A stretch of DNA of 26,090 bases. Source: a virus. Each line of letters starts with the position of its first letter. The first letter of the stretch is position 1. The notes beneath the pieces are model-generated. The model was not told the DNA's origin. It made no database searches and saw nothing but the letters and a program-made list of their open reading frames with translations. The translations under genes and the position numbers were made by a program. This document shows, in pieces, positions 14,833 to 22,709 of the stretch. The DNA is taken from IMG/VR virus record IMGVR_UViG_3300025102_005524, positions 1 through 26,090 of that record; one strand, 5' to 3'.

Positions 14833-14982
14833 TTAGCGTTTCTTGTCTCGCCGGTCGGCGCGGATGGCCGCATCCTTGGCGATGCTGCGGGCCTCGGTCG
14901 TGCTGACCTTGCCCTTGTTCGATTCGATGATCTGGCGCGTCATGCGGTCGATGGACTCGCGGCGCCCTTTCTTCTCACCCAT
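14833..14982 (-). CDS. Small basic protein, 49 aa
   Basis: A 49-residue lysine/arginine-rich helical protein starting MGEKKGRRESIDRMTRQ. The ATG at 14982 has GAGGG eight bases upstream and overlaps the end of the preceding gene by eight bases. Its frame remains open upstream with a plausible sequence (RLAALAEGQS) before the ATG, so it might also be the natural C-terminus of the 240-aa protein after a +1 shift. A virion-internal or DNA-associated role is conceivable for such a basic peptide but unproven. Confidence 0.55.
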   Translation of the reverse strand: MGEKKGRRESIDRMTRQIIESNKGKVSTTEARSIAKDAAIRADRRDKKR

Positions 14983-15697
14983 CGACTGACCCTCGGCGAG
15001 CGCGGCCAACCTTGCGGCCTGCTTTCTTGTCCGCCTTGGTAGCGGGGTCGTCGGGCTGTGACCGCATCGCCTCAAGGACGGCGAGCGCCTCGGCCAGCTT
15101 GGTGGCGAGGTGGGGGTTGATGGCTGCGCGTCGCTGGAGGTCTTCGACGCGGGCCTGTTGGTTGGCTGTCTTCTCAGCGATGACGAGCGGGTGGATGGGC
15201 TCGACGATGCCAGCATCACGGAGGTGCTTACAGAAGCGAGCGAAGACGATCACGCTCTCGTCTGTGTTCCAGATGATGCGGCCTGCCGGTGTCACGGTCG
15301 GCTCTGCGCCTGGCTCAATCCACCAGCGCTCTCCGCTCGTGGTGCTGTAGTAGCGGCCATACTGGTAAAACTCGGCCTCCTCCGGGTCTTCACCGGACTG
15401 GAGGAGGCGCTTATCTTCCGGCCTGATCACCGTCCCGCCCTTGGCAGTCGCGCCGTTGATGACACGATTCAGGGAGCCGTCATCGCCCACACCGTTCACG
15501 CCGGGCACTGCGATCAGCTTGGACAGCTTCGGAAGCCATCCATGCTCGGCGTGGTAGTTCCATGCCGACTCGTAGTGAACGTAGATGAAGCGTTGCCCGA
15601 TCTTGGTCCGCTGGTCAACCGGTAGAAGGTCGGGGTCGCGGGTCTCGGTCGGGGTCTGGCGCTTCGGAGCGCGTAGGGTGTGAGCGGGCATCGGCAT
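14975..15697 (-). CDS. Hypothetical head-module protein, 240 aa
   Basis: Located directly after the major capsid gene. Residues 1-30 are basic and Pro/Thr-rich. A central domain contains FIYVHYESAWNYHAEHG and YYSTTSGERWWIEPGAEP, followed by a helical C-terminal region (about 150-220) and a basic tail ending RRGSVDG. The family is not recognised. AGAGG on the minus strand lies next to the first ATG and fits the second ATG at 15691 better, so the true start could be two codons in. The position suggests a head-completion or neck function. Confidence 0.6.
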   Translation of the reverse strand: MPMPAHTLRAPKRQTPTETRDPDLLPVDQRTKIGQRFIYVHYESAWNYHAEHGWLPKLSKLIAVPGVNGVGDDGSLNRVINGATAKGGTVIRPEDKRLLQSGEDPEEAEFYQYGRYYSTTSGERWWIEPGAEPTVTPAGRIIWNTDESVIVFARFCKHLRDAGIVEPIHPLVIAEKTANQQARVEDLQRRAAINPHLATKLAEALAVLEAMRSQPDDPATKADKKAGRKVGRARRGSVDG

Positions 15698-15732
15698 CCT
15701 CTGGGGTGGGTGCGGTGGGTCAGGGTCAGCTA

Positions 15733-16659
15733 TCAGACGTCAGAGATGATCTCGACGCCGCGCAGGTCTTCGATCTCAACCACAGCCGGGAAGATCGAAG
15801 CGATGAGCGAGGTCATGAAGTTGGTCTGGTCGCGTGCCATCTCGATCACCAGCGCCTCATTGGCAAGGTAGAGCAGACCGGGCGGGATGTGTCCAGCAGC
15901 AAGGCGAGCATCGGCCAGGGTGTAGCCGAAGGCGCCAGCGCCGAACATCGCACCGGCATAGTCGGCGTTCGTGTTGACTTTTGTAACAGAATCGGACTGG
16001 AAGAACTGAATCCCGTTCCAGGTGCCACGGAAGCCAGGACCGCGAGCGGCCAGCATCTCAGCGGTAGCCGCCTGGAACTGAATCGCGCCAGCCTCAGCGC
16101 GAAGGCTGTTCTGGAAGTCGTTGATCTGCTGCGGGTGAAGGACACAGGCATAAGGCCCGGTGACGCTCTGGCTGTTGAGCTGGAACTGCGCATCGTAGAT
16201 GCTGGAGACATCCAGATCGACACCGCTGCCAGGGCCAACATCCTGAGACAGCGCAGGGAACAGCGCGCAGAGCAGGTCGGTCATGGTCAGGCCAACACCG
16301 GCCACCAGGTTGGCGGCGACGCGCTCGACCTGAATAGGACCGCCAGAGATGGGCAGGAGATCGGTGAGCTGGTACTTGCGGCTGTAGCCAGCCGGGACAA
16401 GGTCAAACTTGCCGGTGTCGTATGCAGCGTTTGCGATGTTGCTTCCGTCGGTCTCGGAAGTCCGTGCGCTGTAGGCGCCTGGGATGGCATCAAGGGTGCT
16501 GCGGATGGTGTCAGAGCCGCCAGCGTTCCACGGCACGCGGATCATGAGCGAGGTCAGGTCCGTCGGATCATAGAGCTGCTCAAGGATGAGATCGGAGAGG
16601 ATCTCAGAGACCAAACCGCCTTCAGCGATCAGGGCGGCTGCTGTAACTTCGTTTGCCAT
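15733..16659 (-). CDS. Major capsid protein, 308 aa
   Basis: A protein of 308 residues with an HK97-fold-like pattern: N-terminal helix (residues 1-30), an extended middle with ISGGPIQVERVAANLVAGV, an A-domain-like stretch (YACVLHPQQINDFQNSLR, then FRGTWNGIQFFQSDSV) and a C-terminal LYLANEALVIEMARD. The early segment LYDPTDLTSLMIRVPW is also typical of capsid proteins. It follows the scaffold-like gene and a 100-base gap. No cleaved delta domain or protease is obvious. GAGAG precedes the ATG. It should be the most abundant virion protein. Confidence 0.82.
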   Translation of the reverse strand: MANEVTAAALIAEGGLVSEILSDLILEQLYDPTDLTSLMIRVPWNAGGSDTIRSTLDAIPGAYSARTSETDGSNIANAAYDTGKFDLVPAGYSRKYQLTDLLPISGGPIQVERVAANLVAGVGLTMTDLLCALFPALSQDVGPGSGVDLDVSSIYDAQFQLNSQSVTGPYACVLHPQQINDFQNSLRAEAGAIQFQAATAEMLAARGPGFRGTWNGIQFFQSDSVTKVNTNADYAGAMFGAGAFGYTLADARLAAGHIPPGLLYLANEALVIEMARDQTNFMTSLIASIFPAVVEIEDLRGVEIISDV

Positions 16660-16759
16660 TGTCGTTCTCTCAGTTGTTCGGGGTCAGTGTGTCCGTACCG
16701 CTGGACCCGCGAGCGACTGATACCGGACAGTCAACCGAGATGCAGCCACTATAGCAGCA
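16660..16759 (-). promoter_or_regulatory. 100-base gap before the capsid gene
   Basis: This is the largest gap in the head module. It holds the capsid ribosome binding site (GAGAG), a TATAGT hexamer near its right end without a good -35 partner, and a distant inverted repeat TGTCCG (16690-16695) / CGGACA (16724-16729). The need for high capsid expression makes a promoter or mRNA-stabilising leader plausible, but no signal is convincing. Confidence 0.3.
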
Positions 16760-17338
16760 TCAAGAGATGAGGCCCTGTTTTTTGAGCAGCTCCAGGTTAG
16801 CGGTGAGCACTCCCTTTCGCCCCAGTTTCTGACGCTGCGCCCGGTAGCTCTTGGCGTCGATCTCGGTGTCTGGCGGCTTCGGTGTGACGGTGCCCGCGTT
16901 GGGGTTGCTGGCTGGCTTGCGCTTTGGCTTGACCGGTGCGGCCTCGGCTGGCTTGTCCGCAGACTTATCGACAGCTGTGGAGAACCACCGACCATACAGC
17001 GGGTCATCCTTGAGGTCATCGACGAAGGTGCCAAACGCGGGCGCCTCGCTGCCCTCTGAGACCTCGCTGAGCGCGTCGGCATACTCGCGACGGATGGCGC
17101 GCCGGCCTCGCTTGCTGGTGATGCCAGCGCTCACCAGGTGCATGTCCTGGCTGTGTCGAGTGGTGCTGCTCTTGAGGTCGGCCTGGAACTTTGCTGCCTG
17201 CTCCTGTGCCGTCTTCAGCTCTCCTGCCAGGCGCGAGCGCTCGGCAGACACTGCGCGGAGCTGTGCGCGGAGGTCTGACGTGTCAGGCGCTGGTGATGCC
17301 GGCGCCGGTGCTGGGGTGTGGGTGGTCTCGTCGCTCAT
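16760..17338 (-). CDS. Scaffold-like coiled-coil protein, 192 aa
   Basis: The protein begins with a Thr/Pro/Ala-rich tail, then a coiled coil at about residues 22-56 (LRAQLRAVSAERSRLAGELK), a central hydrophilic part and a Lys/Pro-rich linker before a basic helical end (KLGRKGVLTANLELLKKQGL). This resembles phage scaffolding or capsid-assembly proteins, and it sits directly before the major capsid gene. The ATG at 17338 overlaps the upstream stop (ATGA). No protease signature is present. The start of a longer open frame at 17401 is shadow of the upstream gene. Confidence 0.6.
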   Translation of the reverse strand: MSDETTHTPAPAPASPAPDTSDLRAQLRAVSAERSRLAGELKTAQEQAAKFQADLKSSTTRHSQDMHLVSAGITSKRGRRAIRREYADALSEVSEGSEAPAFGTFVDDLKDDPLYGRWFSTAVDKSADKPAEAAPVKPKRKPASNPNAGTVTPKPPDTEIDAKSYRAQRQKLGRKGVLTANLELLKKQGLIS

Positions 17339-17658
17339 GATTGGGGCTCCTGCTGTCGAAGGATGCGGCGAGCCCAGGAACGGCCAGCGTTGCCGCCCCA
17401 CAGTCCCCAGGCTTGCGCCGCTTTGCTGGTCCGGTCTTGCCTTGCCTTGGCACTACCGGGTGATGCGCCATGCCTCGCGAAGAACGAGACCATGCGCTTG
17501 ATGGTGTCAAGGCTCACCTGCTGACGCGCGGCGAGTTGGGCAGCGCGACGGACGCCGACCGCTGTGCCTGCCCTCCTCGATGGCGGCAGCTTGGCGCGGA
17601 TGTCGAGCGCCCTACGTGCTGCGCTGGCGACCGCTGCGGGTGGCTTGTAGCTCGGCAT
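17335..17658 (-). CDS. Conserved-looking WGG-motif head-module protein, 107 aa
   Basis: A basic protein with an N-terminal helical region, the motif VSLDTIKRMVSFFARHGAS at residues 49-67 and AWGLWGGNAGRSWA near the end. I associate this motif pair with a domain often found in phage head-region proteins, alone or fused to other head-module enzymes, whose function is unknown to me. It lies between portal and scaffold. GGAGGAG in the last portal codons provides a strong ribosome binding site and the ATG follows the portal stop directly. No catalytic protease residues can be assigned. Confidence 0.65.
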   Translation of the reverse strand: MPSYKPPAAVASAARRALDIRAKLPPSRRAGTAVGVRRAAQLAARQQVSLDTIKRMVSFFARHGASPGSAKARQDRTSKAAQAWGLWGGNAGRSWARRILRQQEPQS

Positions 17659-19248
17659 CTACTCCTCCCGGTCCTCGATAGCGGGCTGGTCATCTTCGCC
17701 GCCAAGCTCGGCAAGGATGGCGAGCAGAGCCTCGTCCAGCGCGGCCACATCGACCACACCACCGCGCAACATCTCACGAGCGGCGCCGATCTCAGCCACC
17801 GCGCCGGGGATGTCCTCCTCTGGCTCGGTGGTCTCTGCGAGCGCCTCGGCCAGTCGCTGCTCTTGTAGCTGCTGATCCACCAGGAAGCTGATCGCCTCCT
17901 CGTCGCTGTCGAGGCCGGGGTTCAGCCGGCGGGCCATCGTGACGCGGCTCACCAGTCCCAGCGCGGTCTCTTTCTCGATGTTCTCGATCTGGATCTTCCG
18001 CTCCTGCTGGCTGAGACCAAGCTGGGCATACTGGATGCTGTAGGCCCGCTCATCGGTCGGCAGGCTGGCGCCTCCGTAGGCATTGGCGAGGCGGGCTGCT
18101 GTCGCGAGCAGTTGAGCATCACCGTCGCGGTTGACCGGCTCGGCCTTCTGCTGTGCCCGTCGCTGTCCGTCTCGGCTCACCACGATGCTGATGCCGCTCT
18201 GTGGTGAGCCGCTGGCGATGAGGTCGCCGGGGTTGAGTCCAGCATAGACGGCGAGGCGCTCACCGTATGCCCTGAGCGCCTCCACGCCATCCATGGGTGC
18301 CATCCCAGGCGGATACGTGTCGATGCGTCCAGCGCTGTCTCTCGTGCTCTCGAACTTGAGGATGGTCTTCGGGCTGGTCGTGATGGTCTCGACGTTCTGA
18401 GAGCCTGCCAGGGTGCGAGCAGTGCCCGCGGGCGGTTGCAAGTCGATGGTAATTCTCTGGGGCGATGCCGAGTTGGAATAAGCGTCCCACCACGAGGTCC
18501 AGCCGACACATAGGCGCAGCGTGCCGCGGACCAACTCGACGCCGCTCATGAAGTCGAACAGCCGGTCTTGCAGGCGGGCATGGTAGAGCACATAGGGCAG
18601 GATGGGCGCGCCGTCTTCGTCGGTGTAGGGGTACTCGTCAGAGTCGGTATACGTCGCGGTCATGTCTACCCGCTCGCCGTCCACCTCCTCCTCGATGCGG
18701 AAGATGGGCGCGGCAGGGTCTCGGATGTCCCACGTCTCGAAGGTCTCGCGCTGCTCACCGTCGCGCATCCTCAGCCGATACTCTGTGAGGCACACAGGGC
18801 GGTCAGGCTGGCTCGCGTCGGCTTCTGCCTTGATGACGTAGCCAGGAGACACCACGCGATAGCTGACGGCCTCGGTGCCCTCCTCGGTTGACCAGTCGAG
18901 GCGCATAAAACACTCACGGATGCCGCGCTGTACCAGGTCGCGCTCTTGGCACAGCGGCCAGAGCTTCGGCGGGATGATGGGCGCCAGGTCGTCAGCGTCG
19001 GTGATGCCCTCGGCCTGCACGGTCGGCACGTGGCTATAGGACACAGCGAGCTGCGACATTGTCATGAGGAACAGGTTGTCCGATACGTCGGGGTTGATCT
19101 GCAACTCCTCCGCAATCTCGGGCGCATAGTCCTTCTGAATCTCCCGCTCTACATCGGGCTCATGTTGCCCCCTCAACAGCCGGTCTCGGAGTAGCTGCTC
19201 TTGTACTCGTGGGGATCTGCTCAGGTCGCCGTAGTAGCTGCTCATCAT
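17659..19248 (-). CDS. Portal protein, 529 aa
   Basis: Size and position after the large terminase gene fit a portal. Residues 60-110 contain LFLMTMSQLAVSYSHVPTV, residues 115-240 carry a beta-rich wing with YRLRMRDG and SYRVVSPGYVIKAEADAS, and a helical stem/crown region follows (GVEALRAYGERLAVYAGLNPGDLIASG). The C-terminal part (about 400-490) is helical with Gln/Glu/Leu repeats, then an acidic tail. Portals form the 12-fold DNA gateway at one capsid vertex. The gene starts with two consecutive ATG codons overlapping the terL stop, so the first residue could be either Met. Confidence 0.84.
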   Translation of the reverse strand: MMSSYYGDLSRSPRVQEQLLRDRLLRGQHEPDVEREIQKDYAPEIAEELQINPDVSDNLFLMTMSQLAVSYSHVPTVQAEGITDADDLAPIIPPKLWPLCQERDLVQRGIRECFMRLDWSTEEGTEAVSYRVVSPGYVIKAEADASQPDRPVCLTEYRLRMRDGEQRETFETWDIRDPAAPIFRIEEEVDGERVDMTATYTDSDEYPYTDEDGAPILPYVLYHARLQDRLFDFMSGVELVRGTLRLCVGWTSWWDAYSNSASPQRITIDLQPPAGTARTLAGSQNVETITTSPKTILKFESTRDSAGRIDTYPPGMAPMDGVEALRAYGERLAVYAGLNPGDLIASGSPQSGISIVVSRDGQRRAQQKAEPVNRDGDAQLLATAARLANAYGGASLPTDERAYSIQYAQLGLSQQERKIQIENIEKETALGLVSRVTMARRLNPGLDSDEEAISFLVDQQLQEQRLAEALAETTEPEEDIPGAVAEIGAAREMLRGGVVDVAALDEALLAILAELGGEDDQPAIEDREE

Positions 19249-20636
19249 CTCACCAGTGTCTGGGTTGTGCCTGATCGGGTGATCGGGCTCAAGTAGTGCT
19301 CAAGTATGTACCCGGCTGCATCGAATGGGTGTTTTAGGTCGTTGTTCTCGCCCATCCAGTGCCGCAGCGTATGCGTTAGCCGCTGGCAGTCCTGATGAAC
19401 GTAGAGCCGACCCTCGATGCACGCGCTGGACAGGATGCGAGCGCGTGCCTTGACGCTGCCCGGCCCTTTGTACGGTGGGCGCAGCTGGCAAGGGCTGCGG
19501 CTCCTGCCAAGCTCCCGAGCTACTGCCCGGTCCATCAGCGCATTGACTGAGGTGGCAATGCCACGGCGCCCGGCACTATTCGAGTCGCCGCGCGCGGTGC
19601 TGATCTGGTCGAAGTCCACACCCCAGGGCAGCAGCAGCTCTCGGCGTAGTGCTTGCGCCTCCTCGGCCTCGGTCATCCGTGAGTCAGGCGACCACTCGCC
19701 GAGCACGTAGGCGACAGAGCCAGTCCAGCCGACGAGGTAATGAATGGTGTTTCCGACGATCTCGCCCCAGTCCACACCCCAGCCGATTTCTTCGATGTGC
19801 AGGCTCTCGATCTCCTCATCGTCGATGAGGTTGGCCTCACTGAAGCCAGGCACCCGGCGAGCGATCGAAAAGCCCTGCCAGCGGGCTTCAATGCGCTGGC
19901 CTCGGTCAAGCGCATCGGTCTCTGCTATCTGCTCGTCGATGCTCTGCTGTGAGCGATGCGGACAGTGCTCCCGGTCCAGCTTGCCAACCAGCTCGAACCA
20001 GTCCGGCTCAAGTGGTGGGTGCCCCTGCTGGGGATTGCCGCTGATGATGTCGCGGAGCCACTCGACCGGCCGACCTATCGGCGTGAGCGTGATCCAAATG
20101 GGCGCGCGCTTGGCATAGCCAGACCGGCGAAACTCGCCGAGGTGCGACCGCTTCGGGGGCTCGTCTACCCATCCCCACTCGACTGTGTCCGACGCCAGAG
20201 CGGTGAGGGGCTGCTCCGAGCCGAATGCCTGGATGAGCGAGCCGTTGGCCAGCCCGACGCCTCGCTTGCCTCTGAAGTAGTAGCCGCGCGCCTCGTCGAA
20301 GCTGCACTCTGGATGCAGGATGCCGGGAGGCTGGACCTCGCGCATCTTCATCGACAACTTCGCCCATCCGTTCTTGAGGTCAGCGCACAGGATGCTGCCG
20401 ATGTTCGGCGCTGGTGCCACGTCGCGGAAGGGATGATCACCGAGGGCGTGCCACCATGCCTCGGCGGCGCCGCTGCGGGTCTTGCCGGTCTGGTTGGGCC
20501 ACCTCAGGAAGCGCTTCCGCTCCTGGCTGGTGTGGAAGTCGCGCTGAGGCGGAGACATCCCACCGTATCCAGGCAGCTCGCGCAGGTACTCCTCCAGCGG
20601 GTCGAGATCGACAGCGGCGACGGTGAGCAGCCTCAC
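19245..20636 (-). CDS. terL: Terminase large subunit, 463 aa
   Basis: The DNA-packaging motor ATPase and nuclease. A Walker A-like motif RWPNQTGKTRSG lies at residues 45-56, Walker B VEWGWVDEP at 152-160 and a coupling motif ITLTPIG at about 182-188. The nuclease part has GVDWG (Asp 289), GDSNSAG (Asp 351) and HPFDAAGY (Asp 439), the acidic triad expected of the RNase H-like domain. The length is normal. A GTG start overlaps the terS stop (GTGA). The first Walker motif has Pro-Asn-Gln-Thr before Gly-Lys-Thr, a variant seen in some terminases. Confidence 0.92.
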   Translation of the reverse strand: MRLLTVAAVDLDPLEEYLRELPGYGGMSPPQRDFHTSQERKRFLRWPNQTGKTRSGAAEAWWHALGDHPFRDVAPAPNIGSILCADLKNGWAKLSMKMREVQPPGILHPECSFDEARGYYFRGKRGVGLANGSLIQAFGSEQPLTALASDTVEWGWVDEPPKRSHLGEFRRSGYAKRAPIWITLTPIGRPVEWLRDIISGNPQQGHPPLEPDWFELVGKLDREHCPHRSQQSIDEQIAETDALDRGQRIEARWQGFSIARRVPGFSEANLIDDEEIESLHIEEIGWGVDWGEIVGNTIHYLVGWTGSVAYVLGEWSPDSRMTEAEEAQALRRELLLPWGVDFDQISTARGDSNSAGRRGIATSVNALMDRAVARELGRSRSPCQLRPPYKGPGSVKARARILSSACIEGRLYVHQDCQRLTHTLRHWMGENNDLKHPFDAAGYILEHYLSPITRSGTTQTLVR

Positions 20637-21262
20637 CCTGCCGCCCTGTCCAGCTCGGCGAGCGCAGCACGGACAACCCGAGCCGCCTGTCCATCCGCCT
20701 CAAGCACAGCCACCAGGCGCCGCGGCCCCAGCTGTGTCAACGACCGACCGAGCGCGGCGATGGTCTCGGGACTGTCCAGGTCAAGCGCATCATCACCGGT
20801 CTCGGCATCGGAGAGCGTGCCCTCCACCTCCAGCGACCGGGCCAGAGCATCGAGGTGGGTCACATACGCCTTGGTCAGCGAGAGGAATTCGCCGGGCTTG
20901 AGCGGCTGAGCGTCTTCGCCGTCGCACTTCTCACACATCAGGCCGGTGTCGAGTTTGCGCACGAGCTGGCGGGCGATGCGCCGGAGCACGAGCCGGTCCA
21001 CTGGAGGAGTAGCCCTCGCGCGTGATGCGGACTTGAGGGCGACCAGTTCCCTATTCCTCAGCTCAATCTTCTCTCTCTTGGTCTTCTTGGCCGGTAGCTT
21101 GACCACCTCGCCGCCGATGGGTGGGAGATGGCCAGACTTGCGCCATCTGCTCATCCACACCCGGAAGGTCGGCCACGCTACCCCGTGCCGCTCTGCGACG
21201 ATCTTGGGGTCTTCGCCGCGCTTGATGGCGGCGAGGGCTTTGGTCTTGGGTGTTACAGCCAT
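20633..21262 (-). CDS. terS: Terminase small subunit-like DNA-binding protein, 209 aa
   Basis: An N-terminal HTH (residues 5-40, including DPKIVAERHGVAWPTFRVWM) is followed by a basic KKTKREKIELRNRE segment, a helical middle and a C-terminal Ala/Leu-rich oligomerisation-like part. A CEKCDG pair lies near residue 110, and whether it binds zinc is unclear because only one Cys pair is seen. Small terminases recognise the packaging site and feed DNA to TerL; direct overlap with terL supports this role. A palindrome lies over the start region, where no good ribosome binding site is visible. Confidence 0.75.
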   Translation of the reverse strand: MAVTPKTKALAAIKRGEDPKIVAERHGVAWPTFRVWMSRWRKSGHLPPIGGEVVKLPAKKTKREKIELRNRELVALKSASRARATPPVDRLVLRRIARQLVRKLDTGLMCEKCDGEDAQPLKPGEFLSLTKAYVTHLDALARSLEVEGTLSDAETGDDALDLDSPETIAALGRSLTQLGPRRLVAVLEADGQAARVVRAALAELDRAAG

Positions 21263-21278
21263 GCCGTTACAGTGTAAC
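21252..21278 (-). promoter_or_regulatory. Palindromic operator-like site over the terS start
   Basis: GTTACAGTGTAAC at 21266-21278 is a perfect 6-bp inverted repeat around one central base, and a further half site GTTACAG lies at 21252-21258 inside the first terS codons. The palindrome ends four bases before the terS ATG, covering the place where a ribosome binding site should be. This suits a repressor or autoregulatory operator, or a terminase recognition site. Confidence 0.5.
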
Positions 21279-21290
21279 AGCTATGAGGCA

Positions 21291-22349
21291 TCAGAATGGC
21301 ATCTCTGCCTGCTGGCTGAGGATCTCCCGCATCGTATCAATGGCAGCGATTGAATACTTGACGATGTAGCCGTATCCGTTGCTGATGCTTGAGACCCTGC
21401 TGTAGCCCGGCACGCTGCGGCCATCCTTGCCACGCATGCCGCACTCCTTGGCGAAGCGGTGAACATCGTAGCGGGTTGTGATGCCCCTGCCTGGAAACTC
21501 TTTGCGCAGAATGTCTGCGATCTTTGATGCCATGAAGACACATTCAGCGTCGGCGCTGGTGACCATGGGCTGATGAGTCGGCTCCGGTCGGTGGTTGCTC
21601 TGTGCCATGGTCGAGAGCATGCGACCGATGCCCTCCATTGCCTTGAGCATGGCGCGGTTGCTCTCCAGCACAGCGGCGAGGACTGCCGACGCCTCACCCG
21701 GTCCTGCTACTGCCTGGCGCATCGGCTCGGGGTTGCCGTCGAGGAGCTCTCGCATGAAATGAGCACCAGCCAGCGCTCGGCGGAGGGCGACCCCGATGGG
21801 CTTGTGTGTCTTGATGAGGACAAGGGCGACACCGGCGCGGGTCAGAGCCATGATGCTGGATGAGTGCTTAGGGACTGAACCGGTAGAATTATTTTCTACC
21901 GGTTGCGCCTTTAAGGCCTCCAGCGCTGGCCCGTCGATGATGCGGAAGTGCTCGCCGTCGATGAATTCATCAGACCACGCGCCGGCGATGGTGTTGACCA
22001 AGCCCTTGCCCGCGTAGTCCAGCAGCCGACCGAGCAGGCCAGCGTCGAGCAGCTCCTCACCGTCGATGCGCCAACCCTGGCACTGCTGACCAGCCAGCGA
22101 GAACGGCACCACCTCGACAGAGACAGCAGGCACAGCGACAACCACGGGCGCCGGCTTGCGCTTGCGCCGGCCTCGGTGCTTGTCGGCTGCGATGCAGTCG
22201 CCGAGGTGTACCAGGATGCTGCGCTCGCCGACGCGCTTGTATCTGACGGCTTTGTCCTCTCGGCTCCACTTGTAGATGCTGTTCAGTGGTCGATTGGTGA
22301 TCTCTGCGGCCTGTGCCACGGTCACCCATTCAGCTGTTTTGTTGTCCAT
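21291..22349 (-). CDS. HTH plus antirepressor-like regulator, 352 aa
   Basis: The N-terminal 65 residues form an excisionase/MerR-like HTH (EWVTVAQAAEITNRPLNSIY). A central part (about 85-190) resembles the phage antirepressor N-domain (P22AR/BRO-like): GLVNTIAGAWSDEFIDGEHF, ALTRAGVALVLIKTHKPIG and VALRRALAGAHFMREL. The C-terminus (about 260-352) forms a further helical DNA-binding-like domain with FAKECGMRGKDGRSV. The ATG at 22349 has AGGAG seven bases upstream. The perfect palindrome at 21878-21904 lies in the linker between central and later parts. A regulatory role in lysis-lysogeny or early-late switching is inferred. Confidence 0.68.
   Translation of the reverse strand: MDNKTAEWVTVAQAAEITNRPLNSIYKWSREDKAVRYKRVGERSILVHLGDCIAADKHRGRRKRKPAPVVVAVPAVSVEVVPFSLAGQQCQGWRIDGEELLDAGLLGRLLDYAGKGLVNTIAGAWSDEFIDGEHFRIIDGPALEALKAQPVENNSTGSVPKHSSSIMALTRAGVALVLIKTHKPIGVALRRALAGAHFMRELLDGNPEPMRQAVAGPGEASAVLAAVLESNRAMLKAMEGIGRMLSTMAQSNHRPEPTHQPMVTSADAECVFMASKIADILRKEFPGRGITTRYDVHRFAKECGMRGKDGRSVPGYSRVSSISNGYGYIVKYSIAAIDTMREILSQQAEMPF
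21878..21904. repeat. Perfect 11-bp inverted repeat within the regulator gene
   Basis: AACCGGTAGAA (21878-21888) and TTCTACCGGTT (21894-21904) are perfect complements around a five-base AT loop. It encodes the linker PVENNSTGS. Its AT-rich centre contrasts with the GC-rich gene. It may be a protein-binding operator or an RNA hairpin in the regulator mRNA. Confidence 0.75.
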
Positions 22350-22497
22350 TCGGGGCTCCTTTGGGGTTGGTAGTGTCGCAAGTGTCCGCCGCCGTGTCAA
22401 TTATCGGCGGGCTCGGTGTCGGTGGTCTCTTGATGCACGCCGTCCATGTCATCAGCGCCCACGCCAAAACAAAGCCCATCAGGCCGGCGACGATCAT
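22330..22497 (-). CDS. Small membrane-anchored Pro-rich peptide, 55 aa (overlapping)
   Basis: The ATG at 22497 opens a 55-codon frame with one hydrophobic helix (MIVAGLMGFVLAWALM), a Cys at residue 21 and a Pro-rich tail (KRPPTPSPPIID). It overlaps the 97-aa ORF in another frame and the regulator start by 20 bases. The ribosome binding site is weak. The plan recalls Rz1-like nested lipoproteins, but the lipobox is imperfect (WTAC) and the lysis genes are 20 kb away. Either this or the 97-aa ORF, or both, may be translated. Confidence 0.42.
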   Translation of the reverse strand: MIVAGLMGFVLAWALMTWTACIKRPPTPSPPIIDTAADTCDTTNPKGAPNGQQNS

Positions 22498-22690
22498 CTC
22501 GACGCGGCTGTATCGTGGTCGCTGCCAGCTCACGACGCCTCCAGACGTGTCGCACGAGGGGATCTGCCCACACCCACAGCGTGAGGATGGACAGACACGC
22601 CGCAGAGCCGGCAGGGGTGACCAGCCATGCCCCGACGATGAGCAGGCCAGCAATGGGCACCTCTGCGGCTGCACGGCGTAGTGGGCTCAC
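22397..22690 (-). CDS. Two-helix membrane protein, 97 aa (overlapping)
   Basis: A GTG at 22690 opens a frame whose first 50 residues have two hydrophobic segments (VPIAGLLIVGAWLVTP and CLSILTLWVWADPLV) followed by a basic HVWRRRE. The remaining half is hydrophilic and looks like shadow of the 55-aa ORF. A frameshift between the two frames would join three membrane helices, so one may be the continuation of the other. It might be a small inner-membrane or holin-like protein; no family is recognised. Confidence 0.42.
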   Translation of the reverse strand: MSPLRRAAAEVPIAGLLIVGAWLVTPAGSAACLSILTLWVWADPLVRHVWRRRELAATTIQPRRDDRRRPDGLCFGVGADDMDGVHQETTDTEPADN

Positions 22691-22709
22691 TCACACGACC
22701 GTCCGGTAG

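Noticed and set aside
15706-16770. Plus-strand open frame of about 354 codons opposite the capsid gene
   Set aside because: It mirrors the capsid gene exactly and gives no plausible protein; the capsid call is supported by pattern and context.
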